Part shown: positions 57,502 through 64,000 of the stretch, in pieces
Layout: every line of letters starts with the position of its first letter
How positions within the stretch are numbered: the first letter of the stretch is position 1
From: Membranihabitans maritimus
GTDB lineage: Bacteria; Bacteroidota; Bacteroidia; Chitinophagales; Saprospiraceae
Reading direction: 5' to 3'
NCBI RefSeq assembly: GCF_021729145.1
Contig: NZ_JAJSLW010000010.1
Coordinates: forward strand, 1 to 64,000
Length of the DNA stretch: 64,000 nt
Translations under genes and position numbers: made by a program
The notes under the pieces: generated by a model
Told to the model about the DNA's origin: nothing
Seen by the model: only the letters and a program-made list of their open reading frames with translations
Databases searched by the model: none

Positions 57502-58194
57502 ATGAAGTCTTTCCTGATAGATGTTATAATACCTGCCTATAATGAAGAGAAATCAATTGGAAAGGTTATTAAGGATATACCCCGGGAATTGGTTCGCTAT
57601 ATTGTTGTATGCAATAACAATAGTACAGACCGAACAGGAAAGGTTGCTAAAGAGATGGGGGCAGTGGTAATCGATTCTAAAGAAAAGGGATACGGTAATG
57701 CGTGTCTCAGTGGTATAGAATATATTATGGGATTAGAACATTCTCCGGATATAATCGTTTTTTTGGATGGAGATTATTCCGATTACCCGGATCAAATGGA
57801 CAGAGTTGTAAATCCGATAATTCGCGACAGTTATGAATTGGTAATAGGGTCCAGGGCACTTGGGAACAGGCAACAAAATTCAATGCAACCCCATCAGATT
57901 TTTGGTAATTGGTTGGCCACGCGTTTGATAAAATTCTTTTATGGATATATATTCACTGACCTGGGACCTTTTAGGGCAATAACAGCAGAAGCATTGAAAA
58001 AAATAAATATGGAAGACCGGAATTATGGCTGGACCGTTGAAATGCAGGTGAAAGCGGCAAAATACAAGTTACGTACTTCTGAGGTTCCTGTAGATTACCG
58101 AGCACGTATAGGTATTTCAAAGGTTTCGGGTACACTAAAAGGTTCTGTACTGGCCGGCTATAAAATTATTTCGACAATATTTAAGTATTTATAG
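57502..58194 (+). CDS. GT2 glycosyltransferase, dolichol/polyprenyl-phosphate-sugar synthase-like
   Basis: 230 residues, one GT-A domain with no membrane helix: DVIIPAYNEEKSIGKVI at the start, the nucleotide-sugar site VVCNNNSTDRTG, and the DxD-type FLDGDYSDYPDQ. NYGWTVEMQVKAAKY and VDYRARIGISKVSGTLKGS match the polyprenyl-phosphate mannose/glucose synthase branch. It probably charges a polyprenyl phosphate with a sugar on the cytosolic side. It lies four bases before the next glycosyltransferase. Confidence 0.88.
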   Translation: MKSFLIDVIIPAYNEEKSIGKVIKDIPRELVRYIVVCNNNSTDRTGKVAKEMGAVVIDSKEKGYGNACLSGIEYIMGLEHSPDIIVFLDGDYSDYPDQMDRVVNPIIRDSYELVIGSRALGNRQQNSMQPHQIFGNWLATRLIKFFYGYIFTDLGPFRAITAEALKKINMEDRNYGWTVEMQVKAAKYKLRTSEVPVDYRARIGISKVSGTLKGSVLAGYKIISTIFKYL

Positions 58195-58198
58195 CGTC

Positions 58199-59710
58199 AT
58201 GGCATTGATGTCCTTTATATATTCATTTATTTTTATTTTATATAGCCTGGTACTGCTGTATATTCTATTTTATAATTTAATTCAATTTCAGCTTTTACTC
58301 AATTATCGGAAATTTAAGAGGAATAGAGACCGTGTCCCCAGGAAATGCAAAGAATTGAAAGATTTGCCAGCGGTTACGGTACAGTTACCTATTTACAATG
58401 AAAAATATGTAGTTGGTAGGTTAATTGATAACATATGTTCATTGGCATATCCTAAGGACAAACTTCAAATCCAGGTTTTGGACGATTCGACAGATGATAC
58501 ATTAGAGTTGTCCCGGGAGAAAGTCAATTACTATAAAGAGAAGGGGATAAATGTCGAGTTGATACACAGGAAAGATCGGAAAGGATATAAAGCGGGAGCG
58601 CTGCAAAATGGTATGAAAGGGGCTACTGGGGAATTCATTGCTATATTTGATGCCGATTTCCTGCCTTCTGATGATTTTCTAATGAGGACATTACCCTGTT
58701 TCCGGGATCCTGAAATCGGAGTCGTTCAAGCCAGGTGGGAACACCTGAATCAACAAGATTCTCTATTGACGCGAATACAGGCATTTCAGTTGAATGTACA
58801 TTTTACGATTGAACAAAGCGCAAGAAGTTTATCGGATTATTTGTTACAGTTTAACGGAACAGCCGGAATCTGGCGGAAGGAGGCGATAATCAATGCAGGG
58901 GGTTGGCATGCTGATACCTTAACCGAAGATCTTGACCTTAGCTATCGCGCGCAATTAAAAGGCTGGAGAATATTATATCGTGAGGATATCGGAGCTCCGG
59001 CAGAACTCCCTGCTGAAATCTATAGTTACAAGACTCAGCAATATCGATGGATGAAGGGAGGAGCAGAAACGGCCAGAAAGTTGATGTTGCCGGTGTGGAA
59101 ATCTAATATTTCATTTTGGAAAAAGATTCATGCTACGGCCCATTTGACAGCATCAACTGTTTTTTTGTTAATTTTTTCCATGGCAGTTTTATCGGTGCCT
59201 ATGATATGGGCTATTAAGCAGCTTGAAATTAATATGGGCTTTTACCTTGTATTTGTTTTAGGAGTATTGGCTATTTCCTGGACTTTTTATCAGGCAAATG
59301 TATTGAATCCTTATAATCAATCCGGTCTGTCGGTGGGACAAAAAATTATCCGGTTTCTTTTTTTATTTCCGGTATTTATGGCTATTTCTATGGGCCTTTC
59401 CCTACACAATTCGATTGCAGTAATCCAGGGATACAGAGGGAAAAGTAGTCCTTTTATCCGTACCCCCAAATTAAATGTCATTGATGTAACTAAGGAAAAA
59501 CAAGGTGTGGATAAACCGGGTAATAAAAATCAGCGAAACCGGATAGATAAAAGTATTTTTTTAGAGGGATTAATGGCTTTATATTTTGTTTTCGGTATAG
59601 TTGCAGGGATTAGGTTGGAAAATTATTCAATGCTATTTCTGCACATTTTATTGGCCTTTGGGTTCGGGAGTATTTTCTATTTTAGTTTGCGGGAATTAAA
59701 ATGGAGGTAA
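58199..59710 (+). CDS. Membrane GT2 glycosyltransferase, cellulose-synthase-like (CslA/BcsA type)
   Basis: 503 residues with an N-terminal helix, a cytosolic GT-A domain and four C-terminal helices. All processive-enzyme motifs are present: the first Asp in QVLDDSTDD, DAD at 151-153, TED at 242-244 and QQYRW at 280-284. Relatives make beta-linked glucans or mannans, or transfer a single sugar to a lipid. It follows the polyprenyl-phosphate-sugar synthase by four bases, so the two are made together. The product is unknown; no export channel or BcsB-like partner is in the window. Confidence 0.87.
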   Translation: MALMSFIYSFIFILYSLVLLYILFYNLIQFQLLLNYRKFKRNRDRVPRKCKELKDLPAVTVQLPIYNEKYVVGRLIDNICSLAYPKDKLQIQVLDDSTDDTLELSREKVNYYKEKGINVELIHRKDRKGYKAGALQNGMKGATGEFIAIFDADFLPSDDFLMRTLPCFRDPEIGVVQARWEHLNQQDSLLTRIQAFQLNVHFTIEQSARSLSDYLLQFNGTAGIWRKEAIINAGGWHADTLTEDLDLSYRAQLKGWRILYREDIGAPAELPAEIYSYKTQQYRWMKGGAETARKLMLPVWKSNISFWKKIHATAHLTASTVFLLIFSMAVLSVPMIWAIKQLEINMGFYLVFVLGVLAISWTFYQANVLNPYNQSGLSVGQKIIRFLFLFPVFMAISMGLSLHNSIAVIQGYRGKSSPFIRTPKLNVIDVTKEKQGVDKPGNKNQRNRIDKSIFLEGLMALYFVFGIVAGIRLENYSMLFLHILLAFGFGSIFYFSLRELKWR

Positions 59711-59837
59711 ATAATGCGTATGTGTAGAATTATCCATTCCTGGTCGATCTTTATCATATTTAGTCAGGATCGGTGCTTTTAATTTCAGCTACTTACCTAT
59801 CTTTATTTAATCTTAAATTAGGAAACCTGAGATATAC

Positions 59838-61160
59838 GTGAAGTATTTTTTTGCAACATTATTTATCCTGACCGTTTGGACTATCGGGTACATGATACCC
59901 CGCACGGATATTTTTCTATTTCTTGGATCCTATACCTTACTTTTTGGTGTGTTCCTGTTTATTTTTAAGAAAGTAAAAAGCCACCATAGTTTTCTGTTCT
60001 ACGTAAGTGTAGCGATTATAGCTAGAGTGGGATTGCTTTTGGCCTGGCCGGGGTTGTCGGACGATTTATATCGTTTTTTTTGGGATGGAGTAGTTAGTAA
60101 CAGCGGTTATTCACCGTATGCGATGACTCCCAGGGAAATGGTTGATGGGGGGGGGGTCTCACAATATTTAATCAATGAGATATTTCCACGGTTAAATTCA
60201 CAGGATTACTATTCTATTTACCCACCCTTTAGCCAGTTATTATATAGGATTTCAACTTTTTTTACCAGTGAAAACCTGTATTTAAGTGCTGTTGGTATGA
60301 GGGTATTCATTATTGCGGCTGACATTGGTATCATATATTTATTGATGAAACTATTGCCGGCCTTAAAATACAATCAAAAAAATGCACTTTTGTATGCTCT
60401 TAATCCCCTTGTGATTTTAGAATTTTCAGGGAATTTGCATGCGGAAGTAATTATGCTATTCTTTTTTCTGTTGAGCTTTTGGTGGCTATTAAAAGGGAAA
60501 TGGGTGCTTTTTAGTATCTTTTTTGCTTTTGGGATATTGACAAAATTGACTATACTTTTACTATTCCCATTACTATTAAAAAGATTGGGATTGAGGAGAT
60601 TCCTTTATTCATTTATGATCATTGTTTTAGTTGTGGCCATTCCATACATATATATGGGAATTTGGGACTATCTGTTTCACTACATTGAAAGTGTTCGGCT
60701 TTATTTTCAGAAATTTGAATTCAATGCCAGTTTTTATTACTTTTTCAGGTGGATAGGATATCATTGGAAAGGTTATAATCTTATTTACTGGATCGGACCA
60801 TTTTTATCTGTGTTGGCTGTTGGCGGATATTTTTTTATGTATATACTGCAATACTTAAATGATAAAGGGGTCCTCGTCAGGGCACTATTTGTATTTACAA
60901 TTCTACTTTTTAGCAGCACAACTGTACACCCGTGGTATTTGGTTTTTCTAATTGCTTTTTGTTTATTTTCTCATTACCGGTATCCGATTGTTTGGAGTTT
61001 TCTGATTATTTTTAGTTATACTAGTTATGTTTCTGAGCCCTATAAAGAAAATCTGTTGATCGTTTTTGCAGAATATTTTCTATTAGGTATTATATTGTTG
61101 ATTGAATTTAATTTTGTTCCGGCTAAATGGTACCATTATTTTTTCGAAAAGCCGATGTGA
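59838..61160 (+). CDS. GT-C membrane glycosyltransferase (GT87/mannosyltransferase-like) with a G10 tract
   Basis: 440 residues from a GTG start; about 11 helices. The first loop has the acidic pair Asp75-Asp76 in LSDDLYRFFWDGVV, as in polyprenol-phosphate-sugar-dependent mannosyltransferases. YSIYPPFSQLLY and TKLTILLLFPLLL fit the family. It follows the two GT2 genes, so it may use the lipid-linked sugar made by the first. Codons 104-106 sit in a run of ten G bases (60147-60156); one base more or less would truncate the protein near residue 105. Confidence 0.8.
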   Translation: MKYFFATLFILTVWTIGYMIPRTDIFLFLGSYTLLFGVFLFIFKKVKSHHSFLFYVSVAIIARVGLLLAWPGLSDDLYRFFWDGVVSNSGYSPYAMTPREMVDGGGVSQYLINEIFPRLNSQDYYSIYPPFSQLLYRISTFFTSENLYLSAVGMRVFIIAADIGIIYLLMKLLPALKYNQKNALLYALNPLVILEFSGNLHAEVIMLFFFLLSFWWLLKGKWVLFSIFFAFGILTKLTILLLFPLLLKRLGLRRFLYSFMIIVLVVAIPYIYMGIWDYLFHYIESVRLYFQKFEFNASFYYFFRWIGYHWKGYNLIYWIGPFLSVLAVGGYFFMYILQYLNDKGVLVRALFVFTILLFSSTTVHPWYLVFLIAFCLFSHYRYPIVWSFLIIFSYTSYVSEPYKENLLIVFAEYFLLGIILLIEFNFVPAKWYHYFFEKPM

Positions 61161-61233
61161 ATATTATAATTGTAGAGTGTAAATCAATGAATACATGGTA
61201 TCTAGCTCTAATTTTTCCAAATAGAATATCAGT

Positions 61234-62313
61234 ATGAACCGCATTATTATATTTCTGATTGCAATTACTTTCTTTTATTCGTGTAAAAATGAAAAGAAAG
61301 AAGAAGTGAAGATGGCCCCGGTACCATCTCCCAAAGCTGTTCAGGTTTCCCATTCCGATGTAGATAGAGAATCTATTATAGGTAGTATGGTGAAAATTCC
61401 TGCCGGTGAATTTGAAATGGGAGCTAATAGTGACCAGGCAGACGAAGATGAGTATCCAAAGCACCTGGTAAAAGTAGATAGTTTTTTAATGGATGTTACG
61501 GAAGTGACCAATGCTCAATTTCGGGAATTTGTCGATGCAACTGGATATGTTACTACGGCTGAAAAGGATATTGACTGGGAGGAGATGAAGAAGCAATTAC
61601 CTGAAGGAACGCCAAAACCGGATGCATCTATGTTGCGAGCCGGTTCCCTGGTTTTTAAAGCAACGGAAGGGCCTGTACCCCTAAACAATCCGGGGTATTG
61701 GTGGGCCTGGACTACAGGAGCTGACTGGAAGCATCCGGAAGGGCCAGGATCCAATATCGATGGGAAAGACCAATGGCCTGTGGTCCATATTTCATGGGAA
61801 GATGCCAAAGCTTATGCAGATTGGGCAGGTAAAAGATTGCCCACTGAAGCAGAGTGGGAATGGGCTGCCATGGGAGGATTAAGCAAATCCGTTTATCCCT
61901 GGGGAAGGGAACTTGACAAAGGAGATACTATTCACGCTAATTATTGGCAAGGTTCATTTCCCTTTAAAAATTCCGAAGAGGATGGGTATTACCTTAGTGC
62001 TCCGGTAGGGGATTTTGTTGCAAATGGATATGGATTATATGATATGTCGGGAAACGTTTGGGAGTGGTGTAGTGATTTGTATCATTTTAAGTCGTACGAA
62101 ATGAATAGTGACCGCGAGGTCGCTTATAATCCCAAAGGTCCTCAGGAAAGTTATGATCCAGATGAACCATTGATAGAAAAAAGAGTGTTGCGAGGAGGTT
62201 CTTTTTTGTGTAATGATTCGTATTGCAGTGGATATCGGGTGTCCAGAAGGATGAAAGGAGATGCTAAGTCGAGTTATAATCATACCGGTTTTAGATGTGT
62301 AAAAGATCTATAG
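61234..62313 (+). CDS. Formylglycine-generating enzyme-type (SUMF1) lipoprotein with both catalytic cysteines
   Basis: 359 residues with a lipobox (TFFYSC, Cys17) and a short Lys/Glu/Pro linker. The FGE-sulfatase domain covers ~50-357: MVKIPAGEFEMGANS, FLMDVTEVTNAQF, HISWEDAKAYADWAGKRLPTEAEWEWAA and GNVWEWCSDLY. The two active-site cysteines of true formylglycine-generating enzymes are present as RGGSFLCNDSYC (Cys326, Cys331); many bacterial relatives lack them. It may convert a sulfatase cysteine to formylglycine, but no sulfatase gene is in the window. Confidence 0.85.
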   Translation: MNRIIIFLIAITFFYSCKNEKKEEVKMAPVPSPKAVQVSHSDVDRESIIGSMVKIPAGEFEMGANSDQADEDEYPKHLVKVDSFLMDVTEVTNAQFREFVDATGYVTTAEKDIDWEEMKKQLPEGTPKPDASMLRAGSLVFKATEGPVPLNNPGYWWAWTTGADWKHPEGPGSNIDGKDQWPVVHISWEDAKAYADWAGKRLPTEAEWEWAAMGGLSKSVYPWGRELDKGDTIHANYWQGSFPFKNSEEDGYYLSAPVGDFVANGYGLYDMSGNVWEWCSDLYHFKSYEMNSDREVAYNPKGPQESYDPDEPLIEKRVLRGGSFLCNDSYCSGYRVSRRMKGDAKSSYNHTGFRCVKDL

Positions 62314-62797
62314 TCTTGAGAAATAGGTGATGCTCTTTTCTACTAAAGGATGAAATTTACAGATTTAAGGTTTGAAGGGGCAGTTGATAGCGCTTGTTAG
62401 CATTAAATACATTCTTAGCACATTTTACAGGTTTCATATTAATACAGATTATGGAAGGTCCCTTAGGTGAAAGGTATAAAATTACTTAAAGAGCCGTTGC
62501 CATATGCGCGACTCACAATTTTTTGAGCCTGAAATAGAATGGATATATTAAAATCTTTCCTTACGCTAACCATCAGTTTATTCATTGAATTTCCTAAAAA
62601 TACTTTTAGTGTCAAAGCATAGGTTTAATAAATTATTACTATCTATTCAAAGTACATTGTTCAATATTAAATTTGAATGATGGATATTTACTAAATTTAA
62701 AAAATATAATGGCACTCTTGGGTCCGGACGTTAGTAGGATGTACTTTAGGGGGAATGGAGAGGGGCAAAGTGCCTGGAAATAAAAAAAATTAGTTTG
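62314..62797. other. Intergenic region
   Basis: 484 bp with no gene recognised, AT-rich with stops in all frames. It precedes the S46 peptidase gene; no consensus promoter stands out and no terminator hairpin was found after the FGE gene. Confidence 0.4.
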
Positions 62798-64000
62798 ATG
62801 AAAGAAATGAAATTATCGCTTACTGCACTGACTTTGATTTTTGTGGTCTTTAACGTGCCAATATTGGCACAGGACGAGCCGGAGTTTAGTGAGTTTGACT
62901 TTGGTCGGATGTGGACCTTCGAAGATGCACCACTGAATTATTTTAACGAAACATATGATTTGGAGCTGGACCAGGCATGGATGGACAAAATGCGCAAATC
63001 GGCCCTTAGGTTTTCGACGTTTTGTTCGGCGTCATTTATATCTGGCAAAGGATTGATCATGACCAACCATCATTGTTCCAGGGGTGTGGCAACCAATCTT
63101 CAAAGGGAAAATGAAAATTTTGAAGAGGATGGATTTTATGCCAATACCCAGATGGAAGAGAGGAAGGCAGAAGGACTATTTGTAGACCAACTTATACAGG
63201 CCCAGGATGTAACTGATAAAATGAAGGGATTATTGAAAGATAATGATGCAGCGGAAGCTGAAGAAATGTTGAAATCCGAATACGAAGAAAATGAGAAATG
63301 GAGCGATTTGAGACTGCAATTGGTTACTTATTACAGCGGAGGCAGGTATGCCATGTACGGATACAAAAGGTATTCGGATATCCGATTGGTTCTTATTCCG
63401 GAAAATGCACTGGGCTTTTTTGGAGGAGATCCTGATAATTTCACCTATCCTCGCTATAACCTGGACTTTACTTTTTGGAGAGCATACGATGAAAAGGGTC
63501 AGCCTTTAAATACTTCGGCGAATTTTTTCCCGGTTAACCCGGATGGTGTAGAAGAAGGCACACCGGTATTCGTTATAGGGAATCCGGGGAATACCGAACG
63601 GTATCGAACGATGACTCAGTTGAAATACGACCGGGAAGTGCGTATCCCGGCAGTATTGACTTTTATAAAAAGTGCCGTGGAGGTGCTTCGCAGTCAATAT
63701 GAAGAGAATAATGATCCGAGGGTTATGAATTCGATATTTAGCCTGGAAAATGGTCGAAAAGCATATACAGGTATTTTGGAAGGATTGCAAAACGAAGAAT
63801 ATATGACCCGGAAAAAGGCAGCGGAAGATGAAATTCGAGACGCTGTCCGATCTGATTTTCAAAACCAGGATGATCCCTGGGACAAATTAGACATAATTTA
63901 TAGCGAAGTTGAAGAATACGGAGCTTTTTCTACGTTATTGAACCCAAGCCCATATCGAGGTTCCATCACCGGGCTTTTACATAAATTATATGATTTCCTC
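62798..64000 (+). CDS. S46-family dipeptidyl-peptidase (DPP7/DPP11 type), 3' partial
   Basis: The frame is open from the ATG at 62798 to the window end (401 codons), so the C-terminus is missing. A signal peptide (MKEMKLSLTALTLIFVVFNVPILAQ) is followed by the family start GRMWTFEDAPLNYF. The catalytic His lies in LIMTNHHCSRGV (His91/92). The active-site Asp is in the PRYNLDFTFWRAYD segment (~227), and VFVIGNPGNTERY is conserved. The catalytic Ser and the residue that sets the S1 pocket (DPP7 or DPP11) are beyond the end. These enzymes cut dipeptides from peptide N-termini in the periplasm of Bacteroidota that live on protein. Confidence 0.93.
   Translation, partial: MKEMKLSLTALTLIFVVFNVPILAQDEPEFSEFDFGRMWTFEDAPLNYFNETYDLELDQAWMDKMRKSALRFSTFCSASFISGKGLIMTNHHCSRGVATNLQRENENFEEDGFYANTQMEERKAEGLFVDQLIQAQDVTDKMKGLLKDNDAAEAEEMLKSEYEENEKWSDLRLQLVTYYSGGRYAMYGYKRYSDIRLVLIPENALGFFGGDPDNFTYPRYNLDFTFWRAYDEKGQPLNTSANFFPVNPDGVEEGTPVFVIGNPGNTERYRTMTQLKYDREVRIPAVLTFIKSAVEVLRSQYEENNDPRVMNSIFSLENGRKAYTGILEGLQNEEYMTRKKAAEDEIRDAVRSDFQNQDDPWDKLDIIYSEVEEYGAFSTLLNPSPYRGSITGLLHKLYDFL

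Overview
The window looks like a chromosomal segment of a Bacteroidota bacterium, most likely a Saprospiraceae/Lewinella-type lineage. That placement is inferred. It rests on type IX secretion (T9SS) C-terminal sorting domains on very large secreted proteins, a promoter matching the Bacteroidota pattern TTTG-N19/20-TAnnTTTG, many SCxx-type lipoproteins, a TonB-dependent receptor with a carboxypeptidase-regulatory-like front domain, a DUF1080/Gfo-Idh pair, a UMF1 transporter and a S46 peptidase. The DNA is AT-rich. Almost every long open frame is an intact gene, and no CRISPR array, prophage or complete insertion sequence was seen.

Layout. 1-8.7 kb: three consecutive T9SS cargo proteins, the first cut by the window edge. 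Two share a C-terminal block of regulatory-like domain, dockerin-like pair, cohesin-like beta domain and sorting domain. A 1.6-kb gene-poor AT-rich stretch lies inside this region. 8.8-13.4 kb: PEGA/SHOCT lipoprotein, an MFS permease overlapping a Gfo/Idh oxidoreductase, a decayed stretch, an NlpE-like lipoprotein and a DUF202 protein. 13.9-19.6 kb: a TonB-dependent receptor facing a minus-strand repair pair (ATP-dependent DNA ligase plus ligase-associated exonuclease) and another MBL-fold hydrolase. 19.66-20.9 kb: a decayed lipoprotein gene. 21-25 kb: nadE, a PAP2 phosphatase and a GT39-type glycosyltransferase. 25.2-34.4 kb: a sugar-acid catabolic operon ending at 2-oxoglutarate, then a Tat-exported oxidoreductase with a DUF1080 hydrolase.

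34.4-50.3 kb is mainly housekeeping: clpB, a large metallopeptidase/propeller/barrel protein, truA, tig-clpP-clpX, tRNA-Leu(TAG), a RelA/SpoT enzyme with a Fur-family regulator, and purA. 50.3-57.1 kb holds a compact minus-strand operon (RimK-type ligase, AstE/AspA-type deacylase, PBP4-type peptidase, lipoprotein methyltransferase), a UMF1 transporter and a beta-helix lipoprotein. 57.5-61.2 kb is a three-gene glycosyltransferase cluster with a perfect palindrome upstream and a G10 tract inside the last gene. 61.2-64 kb has a formylglycine-generating-type lipoprotein with both catalytic cysteines and the start of a S46 dipeptidyl-peptidase.

Candidates for undescribed biology: dockerin-like and cohesin-like modules on the same secreted chains; the RimK/AstE/PBP4/methyltransferase envelope operon; two unrelated dehydratase folds in one sugar-acid operon; the peptidase-propeller-barrel protein; and the possibly phase-variable glycosyltransferase. 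All functional statements come from reading motifs by eye; no database search was run.
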